The notes: a model not told the origin generated them from the letters alone. Positions 26,441 to 35,933 are shown, numbered from the stretch's first letter. The stretch is 42,761 nt of DNA from CAVQAH01 sp963784195 (GCA_963784195.1 CAWARA010000010.1:1-42761), one strand, 5' to 3'. Numbers and translations: made by a program.

Positions 26441-28375
26441 ATGAAGCTTCGTTACGACCTCACGATTGATGGTTTCGACGAGCCGACACAAGCGCAAGAT
26501 TCCGCGGCGAGTCGTCATGCGCCCGGTCTCAGCGATGAGCTCGGCGATCGGCTGCTGATCTACGACAACAGCAGCGCTCCTACACTCGAGCTTCTGCGCT
26601 TCCGCCGGACGTTGACGGCGATGCCGGGGTTCGAGGTTGCACTGAGAAGGCGTGTGGAACGGCTGAGCCACTTGCGGCACCCGTCGCTCGTCGCGGTGCG
26701 TGGTGTCGAGTACGTCGGCGGCGGCCACGGCCTGGTGCTCGTGTCCAACCACACACCGGGCAAGCGCCTTTCTGACGTGCTGCGCGTGGGCCGCGACCCT
26801 GCGTTTGCGACGGCGCTGATTCGTCAACTGATGCCTCCGCTCGCGATGCTCCACGATCACGGCGACGGCGTCGGTCACGGTGCGCTGACGGCAAGCCGGA
26901 TTATCGTGACGCCGGAAGGCGGGCTCGTGATCGTCGAGCACCTCGTGGGATCCGCGCTCGAGCGGTTGCAGATGACGGCGTCGCGTTTCGCGAGCGAGCT
27001 CGGCATCGCCGTACCGCCGGGAAGCCCCTCGGCGCGACCACGACTCGACGATCGTACCGACTGTTTCCAGCTCGCAGTGATTGCGCTGTCGCTTCTGGCG
27101 GGCCGCCGGTTGAACGCCGCCGAATCGTCCGTGGACGCAGGCGAGGTACTCGACCATGCCCTTCCAGACGACGACGCGCTGTCGGCAACGCGCGGGTTGC
27201 GCGCGTGGCTCGAACGCGCGCTTCAGCTCAACGGTAAGTCATTCGATTCTTCGAAGTCAGCCGAAGAGGCGCTGGACGAATTGCCCGGAGACGACGATGC
27301 GGAGACGGCGCAGCGCTGGAAAGAGCTGCTGTCGTTCCGGCTGGTGGAGCGTGCCGAGATTCCCTCGACAAATGCCGCAACGAGCGCAGACTCGATGTGG
27401 GTAGTTTCTACTCCTGGTCCATCGCTCCGCGACCGGGAGTTCGCAGAGCCGGAGGCCGATCTGATTCGCAGCGTGCCTGAAGAGAAGCCGACCGAAGCGC
27501 TGGCACTGGTGACGCCCGATCTGCCGGTCGCCTCGAGCATCAGCCTGGACGCTCCGGCCCGAATCCGGAGCCAGGTCACCTGGCCCGGTCTGTCGCAGAC
27601 ATCATCGAATACGAAATGGTGGGCGCTTGTCGCTGTGCTGACGCTGTTCGCGATCGGCGAGGGTGTCGTCATCGCCGGTCTTCTCAGCGGACGGTGGCTC
27701 CCGCCTAAAGTTGCCGAGGTCAAGTTCGAAACGCAGGACCCGGGAGCAGCGGTTTCGGTGAACGGTCAACCTGCCGGCGTCACGCCGCTGCAATTGAAAA
27801 TCGGGCCGGAGATGCATTCGATCAGCATCGCCAGCCGGGTCCCCCAATCGGGACCGGATCAGGCCGTGGGCATCACAGGTGAAAGCACCGCGGCGCCACC
27901 GGCAGTGAAGACCGAGCCATCGGCGAGGGCCGCTGCGCCGGCCCCGGCTACGCCGCCACCCCAGCGTGTTGGCGGAGTCCGGTTTTCGTCTCCCATCGAG
28001 CTCGAAGTATTCGAAGGTGACAAGCGGCTCGGATCGAGCGCAGGCATTGTGTCGGCACCGGCTGGACGGCATGAGGTCGAACTGGTCAACAGCGCACTCG
28101 GCTTCCGCACACGTCAGGTCATCGAGGTCAGAGGAGGGCAAGTCGTTCCCGTCACGATCTCGCCGCCCAACGGCTCGGTCAATATCAACGCCGCCCCCTG
28201 GGCGGAAGTGTTGATCAATGGCAAGTCAGTCGGAGAAACCCCGATCGGCAATCTGTCGTTACCGTTGGGCGAACATGAGATTGTGTTTCGTCATCCGCAA
28301 CTTGGGGAACAGCGTCGAACGGTCACCGTGCGGCTGGACGGCGTGACACGTGTGAGCGTGAATCTCCAGCGCTGA
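26441..28375 (+). CDS. Pseudokinase-TM-PEGA membrane protein, paralogue 2
   Basis: 644 residues, same architecture as the gene at 21327. The kinase-like domain (about 35-280) again lacks catalytic residues: GHGALTASRIIVTPEG in the catalytic loop and VIVEH at the DFG site. The lines DNSSAPTLELLRFRR, NHTPGKRLSDVL and LRAWLERALQLNGK are shared almost word for word. TM at 394-415 (WWALVAVLTLFAIGEGVV). PEGA repeats at about 430-464 (VSVNGQPAGVTPLQLKIG), 518-578 and 580-643 (AEVLINGKSVGETPIGNLSL). The linker before the TM is shorter and unrelated, so selection acts on the kinase-like and PEGA parts. Followed after 12 bp by the TPR/TonB-C gene, likely co-transcribed. Confidence 0.85.
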   Translation: MKLRYDLTIDGFDEPTQAQDSAASRHAPGLSDELGDRLLIYDNSSAPTLELLRFRRTLTAMPGFEVALRRRVERLSHLRHPSLVAVRGVEYVGGGHGLVLVSNHTPGKRLSDVLRVGRDPAFATALIRQLMPPLAMLHDHGDGVGHGALTASRIIVTPEGGLVIVEHLVGSALERLQMTASRFASELGIAVPPGSPSARPRLDDRTDCFQLAVIALSLLAGRRLNAAESSVDAGEVLDHALPDDDALSATRGLRAWLERALQLNGKSFDSSKSAEEALDELPGDDDAETAQRWKELLSFRLVERAEIPSTNAATSADSMWVVSTPGPSLRDREFAEPEADLIRSVPEEKPTEALALVTPDLPVASSISLDAPARIRSQVTWPGLSQTSSNTKWWALVAVLTLFAIGEGVVIAGLLSGRWLPPKVAEVKFETQDPGAAVSVNGQPAGVTPLQLKIGPEMHSISIASRVPQSGPDQAVGITGESTAAPPAVKTEPSARAAAPAPATPPPQRVGGVRFSSPIELEVFEGDKRLGSSAGIVSAPAGRHEVELVNSALGFRTRQVIEVRGGQVVPVTISPPNGSVNINAAPWAEVLINGKSVGETPIGNLSLPLGEHEIVFRHPQLGEQRRTVTVRLDGVTRVSVNLQR

Positions 28376-28387
28376 CAGAGAACCGGG

Positions 28388-29341
28388 ATGGACCCCGATG
28401 ATGGACCGATGATGCTCCCACGACTGCCCCAATCCCTCGCAGCGTCCGTAGCCGTCTGCTGCCTCGCGCTGGGCGCCGCGTCCGAGGCGTCTGCCCAGGA
28501 CACGCTCGCTCGAGCCAAGGATCTCTACGTGACGGCGGCATATGACGAGGCACTGGTCCTCCTCGATCGACTGCATCAGAGCGCCCCGGCGGAAGATGCG
28601 ACGGAAATCGCCGGGTACCAGGTGTTCTGTCTGCTGGCGCTCGGGCGGACCGACGATGCGAACAGGGCGATCGAAGCGCTGGTCAAGTCCGACCCGCTCT
28701 ATCGACCGTCCGAGGCAACGGCATCTCCGCGCACGCGCGCCGCGTTCGACGACGTCCGGAAGGGATTGCTTCCGAAGATCGTGCAGGAGTTGTACGACAA
28801 CGCGAAGGCGTCCTACGACAACAAAGATCCCCAGGCAGCCGTCGCGCAGTTCGATCGCGTGCTCCAGATCCTGAACGAACCGGGATTGGCGGACCAGCCT
28901 GCGATGGTTGACCTTCGGCGGCTCGCCTCGGGCTTCCGCGATCTGAGTCATTCCGCCGCCGAGCTTGCCGCCGCGGCTGCTGCGGCCGCCGCACCGAAAA
29001 AACCGGATCCACCATCGCCGCCGCCGCCACCACCTCCACCGACCTACACGGCGACGGATACGGCCGTCACTCCACCGTCCGTGGTCACGCGGACCATTCC
29101 GCCGTGGCGTCCCTGGAGTGCGATCGAGGCGCGGCGCGAGCACACGGGAATCATCGAGCTGGTCGTCGACGAGAAGGGCGACGTCGCCTCGGTCGCCGTT
29201 GTGAAGAGCATCCTGCCCGAGTACGATCAAATGTTGCTGAAGGCCGCTCCGTTGTGGAAGTTCAAGCCGGCCACGAAGGATGGGGCCGCCGTCCGCTATC
29301 GGACGACGATGGAGATCAAGCTCCGTCCGAGCGGGACGTAA
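28388..29341 (+). CDS. TPR protein with TonB-like C-terminal domain
   Basis: Secreted or periplasmic protein of 317 residues. Signal peptide SLAASVAVCCLALGAASEASAQ; then TPR-like helices (LARAKDLYVTAAYDEALVLLDRL, GLLPKIVQELYDNAKASYDNKDPQAAVAQFDRVL); an Ala-rich and Pro-rich spacer; and a TonB C-terminal fold (GIIELVVDEKGDVASVAVVKSI, LLKAAPLWKFKPATKDGAAVRYRTTMEI). There is no N-terminal TM helix besides the signal peptide, so it is not a classical ExbB-energised TonB. Twelve bases after the second PEGA gene. It may bind peptidoglycan or a partner; function unknown. ATG 28409 is an alternative start. Confidence 0.78.
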   Translation: MDPDDGPMMLPRLPQSLAASVAVCCLALGAASEASAQDTLARAKDLYVTAAYDEALVLLDRLHQSAPAEDATEIAGYQVFCLLALGRTDDANRAIEALVKSDPLYRPSEATASPRTRAAFDDVRKGLLPKIVQELYDNAKASYDNKDPQAAVAQFDRVLQILNEPGLADQPAMVDLRRLASGFRDLSHSAAELAAAAAAAAAPKKPDPPSPPPPPPPPTYTATDTAVTPPSVVTRTIPPWRPWSAIEARREHTGIIELVVDEKGDVASVAVVKSILPEYDQMLLKAAPLWKFKPATKDGAAVRYRTTMEIKLRPSGT

Positions 29342-29361
29342 CGCGGAGCTGAAGCTCCGCG
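29342..29361. terminator. Perfect hairpin between convergent genes (copy 1 of a 20-bp palindrome family)
   Basis: CGCGGAGCT-GA-AGCTCCGCG, directly after the plus-strand stop and just before the minus-strand stop at 29366. Symmetrical, so it could stop transcription from both sides; no T run. Same design as the hairpins at 31289 and 31326. Confidence 0.5.
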
Positions 29362-29365
29362 CTCC

Positions 29366-31189
29366 TTAGTTGCGCAGCTCGACGCGCTGGCCGGCACGGA
29401 GGGCTTCGGCGATCAGGCTATCCGCGGACCCGAGCTCCGGTGTGTAGACGGCCATCCCGAGGTGAACCAGGCGCCGGTGACGTCCGCCGCCAAATGACTC
29501 GAGGCGCCGTTTGACGCGCGCCAGCACGGTGTCGGCGCCGCCTGCCTCGGTGTGCACGAGGACGATCGCGACCATGTCGCCGCTCAGCCGGCCGGTGAGG
29601 TCCGACGCGCGAATGTCAGGACGCACGGCATCCAGCAGACCTTCGAGGACAGCGCCGGCGGCTGGCTCGGGCGCGGCGACCGCGGACTCGGCGGACCGAT
29701 CGACAACCAGACCGAGACCCAGGTTGAACCGCTTGGCGCGCTCGACTTCTTCCTGAATCCTGCGCTCGAACGTCGACATGAACGCCGGATCGACAACTGC
29801 GCGATCCTCGGTCAGATTCGAAACCGTGTGCAGAAGCCACGGACGGAGGGCGTTCACCCAGCTGCGCAGGTCAGCGGCTGCGATTCGTGCCGCGCCCGGC
29901 GCCGGCCACAGCGTCACCCGCAATCGCAGGTCCGGTCCTACCTCGATATTCTCGGACATCCCTTCGTCGTCCGGCGTCTTGACCTGCTTCCCCTCCCCAC
30001 CTGGCTTTTCCTGACCCGGTTTTGCCGTCTGCCCGAGCACGGCGAGCGCGCGGCTCTCGCCTGGGCCGATCAACGTCACGCGCGCGCCGACGGCGCCCGC
30101 ACCTGTCGCCAGTGCCTCGAGCAGACTGAGGATGACACGCTCCGGAGCGCGATGCGGCTCCGACATGAAGGCCGCAAGACGCTGTTGCCACCGCTCGATG
30201 CGAGCGGACTCGCGGGTCTGCAGAACACCGGCCAGAACCCTGGCGATGGCGCTGAAAGTGAGCTCGATTTCCTGATCGATGGTCCCCGCGATCACCAGCA
30301 GCCACACCGGCCGTGACGTCGGACCCACCGGAAGGACGAGCACCTCTTCCCGACGTCCCGCAAGACCGAGCTCCTCGAGGTCGCCGGCTGACGGCAGACG
30401 GCGCGAAGCCACCAGCTTCTCGACACGCATGGCTTCCAGCCGCACGCCCCCGCGCTGCTCGGTTGCGCCGGGGAGCATCGCCGCGAGAAGGAAGCTGTCG
30501 TCGGGCTGACGCTGATAAATGCGGCAGTCCGCGTCGAACCAGACCGTGGCGGCCTGAATGACCGCCTTCATCATTTCGCGCTCGTTGTCCGGATCGGCGC
30601 CGAGCTGCAACAGGAACTTGAGGATCCCGTGCACCCGCCTGTTCCGGTAGCGCACGTCGATCAGTTGGCCGGTCAGAGAAAGGTCGGCCTCGAGCGCGGT
30701 CCGGGCGAGGAGTCCTGCGCCTTCGATGCGTGCTTCGGTGGCAGGTTCGGAGCCCGCTTGCCGTGTCGGTGTCGGAAGCACCACGAGACAGCCGGCGATG
30801 TAGCGCGCGACGCGCAGCGGAAAGATCCCGACGGGGAGGCCGCCCGAGCGGTAGATCCGCACCTCTCCAGTCTTGAGCGACTTGGCGATCTCGGCTTCGA
30901 CCCCAGCGTGATCGAGCGCGCGCGAAGGCTCGCCGCCGGCGGCGGACGCGAGGGGATGCATCGACGAGTCCAGCACTTCGAGGATCACATTCAAGTGCTG
31001 CTGGAGCAGGTCGAGTTGGGCCCACGCGGATTCCGACAGATTCAGCTGCTCGGGCATCAAGGGCACACGTGTGGCGCTAGTCACGCGCACGACGGCGCCG
31101 GTTGAGCTGGGCTGCAAATCAGTCGCCACCGGAACACGGTCGTCTCCTGACTTGGAAACGGTGTGTTTGTCTGGAGTTGGCCTGATCAA
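29366..31189 (-). CDS. GAF-like/degenerate GGDEF signalling protein
   Basis: Soluble 607-residue protein. Two regions look like GAF sensor folds (about 130-330: ILKFLLQLGADPDNEREMMKAV, VWFDADCRIYQ, EVLVLPVGPTSRPVWLLVIAG; and about 340-450: ILSLLEALATGAGAVGARVTLIG). The C-terminus is laid out like a diguanylate cyclase: FERRIQEEVERAKRFNLGLGLVV, then RLSGDMVAIVLVHT where RxGGDEF is expected, then LVHLGMAVYTPELGSADSLIAEAL. The SGDMV replacement should abolish GTP cyclisation. Convergent with the TPR/TonB gene. It may bind a ligand or a partner instead of making cyclic-di-GMP. Confidence 0.7.
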   Translation of the reverse strand: MIRPTPDKHTVSKSGDDRVPVATDLQPSSTGAVVRVTSATRVPLMPEQLNLSESAWAQLDLLQQHLNVILEVLDSSMHPLASAAGGEPSRALDHAGVEAEIAKSLKTGEVRIYRSGGLPVGIFPLRVARYIAGCLVVLPTPTRQAGSEPATEARIEGAGLLARTALEADLSLTGQLIDVRYRNRRVHGILKFLLQLGADPDNEREMMKAVIQAATVWFDADCRIYQRQPDDSFLLAAMLPGATEQRGGVRLEAMRVEKLVASRRLPSAGDLEELGLAGRREEVLVLPVGPTSRPVWLLVIAGTIDQEIELTFSAIARVLAGVLQTRESARIERWQQRLAAFMSEPHRAPERVILSLLEALATGAGAVGARVTLIGPGESRALAVLGQTAKPGQEKPGGEGKQVKTPDDEGMSENIEVGPDLRLRVTLWPAPGAARIAAADLRSWVNALRPWLLHTVSNLTEDRAVVDPAFMSTFERRIQEEVERAKRFNLGLGLVVDRSAESAVAAPEPAAGAVLEGLLDAVRPDIRASDLTGRLSGDMVAIVLVHTEAGGADTVLARVKRRLESFGGGRHRRLVHLGMAVYTPELGSADSLIAEALRAGQRVELRN

Positions 31190-31288
31190 TGTGGAGAGCG
31201 ATTCGGGTGATCCGAGATTCTGACCGATGCGCGCAGCAGCCTGCGCGCGCTTTTACGAACTATTTTCTACCTCTGGGGAGCATATTGA

Positions 31289-31308
31289 CGCGGCTCTAAA
31301 GAGCCGCG
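31289..31308. terminator. Perfect hairpin, copy 2 of the 20-bp palindrome family
   Basis: CGCGGCTCT-AA-AGAGCCGCG followed by CTGCT, matching the layout of the copy at 29342 (followed by CTCCT). It lies between the dehydrogenase stop and the upstream region of the GGDEF-like gene. The 156-bp gap also contains a GCGCGCAG/CTGCGCGC hairpin at 31229-31248. Confidence 0.45.
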
Positions 31309-31325
31309 CTGCTGGGAACCAGCGG

Positions 31326-31345
31326 CGCGCGGCTTTAGCCGCGCG
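31326..31345 (-). terminator. Perfect hairpin abutting the dehydrogenase stop codon
   Basis: CGCGCGGCT-TT-AGCCGCGCG, immediately after the minus-strand TGA at 31346-31348. Third member of the 9-bp-stem, 2-base-apex palindrome family; a likely transcription end for the dehydrogenase. Confidence 0.5.
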
Positions 31346-32195
31346 TCAGTACTCATAGACGCCGCGACCGACTTTTCGCCCGAGCCTCCCCGCCTTGACA
31401 TATTGCGCGAGCAACGGGCACGGCCGGTACTTCTCGCCCATCGTTCGATGCAGATACTCGAGGATGCTCAGGCGCGTATCGAGTCCCACCAGGTCCACGA
31501 GCTCGAACGGGCCCATCGGGTGGTTGAGACCGAGTTTCAGGGCTTTGTCGATGTCGCGCGGTGACGCGACACCCTCCATCAACATGTAAAACGCCTCGTT
31601 GCCGAGGCTCGCATTGACCCGGGTCGTGATGAAGCCGGGTGATTCCCTGACGAGCACGGTTTCTTTCCCCATCCGGGCCGAGACGCTTTGAATCGCGTCA
31701 AGCGTCGCCGGCGCCGTTTCCAGCGCCTGCACGATCTCGATCAGCTTCATCTTGTGAACCGGATTGAAGAAGTGCATCCCTCCGACGCGCGCAGGGTTCG
31801 AAAGCGTTGCCGCCATCTCGGTGATGCTGAGCGCCGAGGTATTCGAACCGACGATGGCCCTTTGCGGTGCAAAACGCTCGATGTCGGCAAAAAGCTGGAG
31901 CTTGAGGTCGATTCGTTCCGGTGCCGCTTCGATCACGAAATCGCTTTCGGCGAGCGCGCCGGCCAATTCCGTCGTCACGGCCAGCCGCCGCAGCATGTCA
32001 TCGGCATCACCAGCGGCAACCTTCCCGAGCTCGACACCCTTCTTCACGATCGCGTCGATCGCCGCTCGGCCCTTGTCGATGGCTGCGGTCAGAGACGTCG
32101 TACATCTGTGTCTCGTACCCGGCAGCAATCGCAGCATGCGCGATGCCATGCCCCATCGTGCCGGCTCCGAGGACGGTTATTCTCCTTATGGCCAT
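31346..32195 (-). CDS. hbd: 3-hydroxybutyryl-CoA dehydrogenase (one frameshift)
   Basis: NAD-dependent oxidation of 3-hydroxyacyl-CoA to 3-oxoacyl-CoA (or the reverse) in fatty-acid or butyrate metabolism. MAIRRITVLGAGTMGHGIAH gives the Rossmann loop; SNTSALSITEMAATL, GMHFFNPVHKMKLIEIV (catalytic His with the following PV), ESPGFITTRVNASLGNEAF and NHPMGPFELVDLVGLDT are family hallmarks. The frame changes near 32095, between YETQMYDVS and LTAAIDKGRAAID. ATG 32195, with GGAA upstream, gives about 283 residues, the usual size. An unrelated 90-bp gap of short GGACCACGAACCACG-type repeats separates it from the PLP-enzyme stop. Confidence 0.9.
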
Positions 32196-32223
32196 GCTGG
32201 ATTCCAGGCCGCAATCGAGAGGG

Positions 32224-32283
32224 ATATCCGTTCGCGAAGCGACGAACCACGAACCACGGACCACGAACCACGGCACGTTTTTT
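32224..32283. repeat. Short imperfect direct repeats (ACCACGAACCACGGACC)
   Basis: The gap between two minus-strand genes carries head-to-tail CGAACCACG, CGGACCACG, CGAACCACG and CGGCACG units at about 32239-32277. A small tandem array, of the GTGGTTCGTGGTCCGTGG kind I recall between genes in environmental genomes. No function inferred. Confidence 0.5.
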
Positions 32284-33448
32284 TCACACTTTGACCGTTT
32301 CGCCGACGATTGCGTCGAGCGTGTCTATCGCGTGATCGATTTCCTCTTCGGTATTGTAGAAGTGCGGCGCCATGCGAATGCCGGCGCCGGGCCGGTAATC
32401 GATGATCACGTTCCGGCGCAGCAGCTCCTGCGCCACAGCCTCGCCATTCGGCGCATCGACGACGACCGTGCCGCCCCGCTCGGCATCTGCTGAAGGCGTA
32501 TTCAGCCGGTAGCCCGAGCGTGTCGCGCGATCGATGAGGCGTTTCGTCAGACGAAGCGACTTCTCTCGAATTGCCGGAACGCCAATCTTCGCCACGATTT
32601 CGTAGCCCGCTCTGGCCGAGTACAGGGACGGAACGTTCGGCGTGCCGCTCTGGAACCTCTCGGGTGCGTCGGCATACACGACGGGCCCAGTCGAAAAGCT
32701 GAACGGGTGCGCGTGGGCCGCCCACCCGATGAACGCCGGCTGGAGCTGTGGACGCCAGGTCAGGCCGTACATAAAGGTAGCCAGCGCCAGGCCCGCCGCA
32801 GAGCCACTTGACCGAACCGCCGACCGCAAAATCGGCTCCGAGGCCGGCGATATCGAGCGGCACGGTCCCGGCGGCCTGATAGACGTCCAGGATCACTCGC
32901 GCGCCGACGCGGTGCGCCTTTTCAATGACCGCCGCCGCGTTCTGGATGTAGGCGCTCCGGAACAGCACCACCGAGAGCGGCACGAGCACGGTGCGATCGT
33001 CGATCGCGTCGAGCAGACGATCGAGGTTCGTCCGGATCGTGTCGTCGGACGGCACGTATGCGATCTCGGCGCCGTACCGTCTGAAACCCTCGAACAGGTA
33101 CATGTTCGAGGGGAATTCCAGGTCGGTCATCACGATCTTCCGGCGCGTGCCCTCAAAGGAGTGACACGAGCCGATGATCCCCATGGCCACCGTCACGTTC
33201 TGGTGCATGGAAATGGTGCCGCGCTCCACGCCGAGGATGGGTGCGAGCAGATCGCCGGTGGTCTTCCCCACCTCCCACCAGCCCTCGTGCCAGGCGCGAA
33301 CGCCGCGTGACGACCAGGTGTCGGCGTATTCCTGCAGGTAACGCGCCGTCTGACGCGGCATGGCGCCGAGCGAATGACTGACCAGGTACGTGCAGGTGTC
33401 GACGATGGGAAATTCAGCGCGCCATGTGTCGAGTGGATCAGCGGCCAT
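32284..33448 (-). CDS. Class V aminotransferase-fold PLP enzyme, kynureninase-like (one frameshift)
   Basis: PLP-dependent enzyme of fold type I, about 388 residues. PIVDTCTYLVSHSLGAMPR opens the protein; then HQNVTVAMGIIGSC, VILDVYQAAGTVPLDI (PLP-pyridine aspartate 188) and Schiff-base lysine 214 in VGGSVKWLCGGPGAGYLYV. The SVKWLCGGPG context and the closing GIRMAPHFYNTEEEIDHAIDTLDAIV are kynureninase/isopenicillin-N-epimerase-like more than cysteine desulfurase. One base near 32775 shifts YLYVRPDL away from RPQLQPAFIGWAAHAHPFSF; merged reading is continuous. Whether it acts on kynurenine is unknown, as no tryptophan-catabolic genes are nearby. Divergent from the TonB receptor. Confidence 0.82.
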
Positions 33449-33661
33449 ACGTGAACACTGTAACGTACGGCCGGGCTTCGCACTCCGCCGGAAACGTGTT
33501 TTTCAACGTCTGCGTCCTACCAGAATCCTACTTGGGCTGTCGCCAGAGCCTGGAAGCAAGATCCTCAGGTTGTTCGCAGTCGACCCGCTCGAACCGTACA
33601 ATGCGCTTGAAATGAAATCGGCCGCGACAACAGCGGTCACAAGAATCTGGCGGAGGCATTT

Positions 33662-35913
33662 ATGCGCCGGTTTGCGTGGCTGACCTGGCTCGTGCTGGTG
33701 TCGCCAATCGCCACGTCACACGCTGCAGCACAGATCACATCGTCATCGCAGGCATCCACCGCAGAAATCGAGGCCTTGCGATCTCGCCTGCGCGCGCTCG
33801 ACGACGAGCGCGCGCTCGTTGCGGAGCAACTTGCCGAGGCGGAACGCCGCGCCGCGACGGCGGCGCAGACCTCGCCGACTCACGCCGCGATGTGGACGTC
33901 GAATGTGGTGTCTTCGGGTGACAGACGTCCGTTACCTCGAGACCGTTGTCGTGTCTGGCACTCGGCGGGAAGAGGCGATCGCCACCGTCCCCGCGGCTGT
34001 GACCGTGGTGGGAGAAGAGAGCATTCAGGACAAACAGCGTGGCATCAATCTCGAAGAATCGCTTCGGCGCGTGCCCGGCGCCCTCCTGCGCGATCAGCTG
34101 GGTGGTTCGACGCGTGTGACGATCTCGATTCGCGGTGCCGGCGCCACGACGGCAGACGGCGCTCGCGGCGTGCGGGTGTTCGTCGATGGCATTCCCAAGA
34201 ACAACGCCGGCGGATCCGCGCAGGATTTCATCAATATCGATCTCTCGGCCGCCGAGAGCATCGAAGTGCTGCGCGGACCGTCGTCAGCGCTGTACGGCAA
34301 TCAGGCTGGCGGCGTGGTGAGCATCACGAGCGAGTCCGGAGGACCTCGACCGGCGTTCGCCTTCAACCAGGTCCTGGGTTCTTACGGGTACTCGCGCACG
34401 CATCTGGGGGGCGGCGGTCAGGGCAGGGGAGGACGATTCAACTATTTCGGTACGGCATTCAAGAACGTGTTCGACGGCTTCCGGGTCGATTCCAGTCAGG
34501 ACGGCGGTGGCTTCACCGGCAAGTTCGGGATGACGATCGACGACCGATCGACGCTCTCGATCATCACGGGCTACGACAATCAGACTCAGGGTCTGCCGGG
34601 CGAGTTGACGGCCGAGGAAATGGCGGCAGACCCGCGGCAGGCCAACCCGGTCGCCGTGGCGCTCGGCGGGAATGTCCTGGCACTCGACGAATTCCGCTTC
34701 GGGGGCACGTACCGTCGCAGCTTCACGGGGGCACAAGTCGAAGCCACTGGCTACTACACGCCGAGAGGTATCGAATACCTCTTCCTCGAGACACGTCGCT
34801 TCAATCAGAGTTTCGTGAATCGCGGCGCAACTGGACGCCTGGTCGTGCCGAAGTTGTTCGGTACGCCTGCCAGGTTGACCACCGGCCTCGACTACCAGAA
34901 CACGCCTATCAGGTCCGGAAACTTCCCCCGCTCCAACTCCCCGCTCGCAGGTCAGACGATTGCGGAAACCGAAGAGTCTGCGACGACTGTCGGCCCGTTT
35001 GCACTCGTGGACGTCGCACTGGGTGCGCGGGTTGCCGCCAGCGGAGGGCTACGCTACGACCGCATCATGTTCTCGACCGAGAACCTGGTCCGTCCGCAGG
35101 ACGGCCGGTCCGAAATCGTGTACGAGCAGTTCTCCCCGCGTCTCGGGCTCACCTTCAGGCTGACACAGGACGTGGCGTTGTACACCAGCTACAACGAGGG
35201 TTTTGAGGCGCCGATCCTGGACCAGCTGCGCAACCTCGCCGTCAAGCGACGGCGAGTTCGAGGCCAACCGCACCCTGGAGCCCATCGACGTGCGCGCGTT
35301 CGAGGTCGGCGCCCGCGGGCAGCTTGGGCGCGTGACCTTCGAAGCCTCGGCGTATCGCCAGCGCACCAACAATCTCATTGTCAATCAGGGCTTCCTTCGC
35401 CCGCCACCGCTCTCGGGACAGTTCTTCGCGTTCGTGAACGCCGGCAGGGTCGATCAGGACGGAGTGGAGCTCGGTGCGACGTGGCGGCCGTTCAAGGGAA
35501 TGCAGGTGGCGGGGTCGTATACGTACAGCGATTTCATCTATCGCGATTTCGTCTCGGGCGGCCAGAACGCCTCTGGCAATACCGTTCCCGGCGTGCCAGC
35601 CCACAACGTTTTCGGCGAGGTGACTTACCGGACCGAACGGGGTCTGTCGGCGACATTCGACGTCCAGCGAGTCGGGCGCTTCTTTCTCAACGACCTCAAC
35701 ACGGCGTCGAACGACCCGTACGTCGTTGCCAACCTGCGCGTCGGCTACGATTTCCGCCTGAAACGGGGCTTCAAACTCTCGCCCTGGGTAGGGCTGATGA
35801 ATCTGAGTGACGAGGTGTACGTGGCCCAGACCCGGATAAACGCCGCCGCGGGCCGCTATTTCAACCCGCTACCCGGCTTCACATTCCTCGCCGGCATGAA
35901 GTTTGGGTATTGA
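33662..35913 (+). CDS. TonB-dependent outer-membrane receptor (two frameshifts)
   Basis: About 750 residues. Signal peptide (MRRFAWLTWLVLVSPIATSHAAAQ), then a coiled-coil segment (IEALRSRLRALDDERALVAEQ) not usual in receptors, a TonB-box-like YLETVVVSGTRREEAIATVPA, and the plug domain (INLEESLRRVPGALLRDQ, TRVTISIRGAGATTADGARGVRVFVDGIP, SAAESIEVLRGPSSALYGNQAGGVVSI). The barrel ends with GRYFNPLPGFTFLAGMKFGY, with terminal aromatic. Frame changes near 33915 and 35243 are one base each. Similar to FecA/catecholate siderophore receptors, but the ligand is unknown. It abuts the sensor kinase gene, suggesting that receptor and kinase respond to the same compound. Confidence 0.87.
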
Positions 35914-35933
35914 ACGGCTCATCCGGTTGTTCG

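Noticed and set aside
21327..28375. Active Ser/Thr kinases for the two PEGA proteins
   Set aside because: Both lack the catalytic aspartate of HRD and the DFG motif, and the glycine-rich loop is not visible.
31229..31254. GCGCGCAG/CTGCGCGC hairpin plus TTTT as a plus-strand terminator
   Set aside because: No plus-strand gene ends upstream of it within 1.8 kb; it more likely sits in the leader of the minus-strand GGDEF-like gene, if it acts at all.
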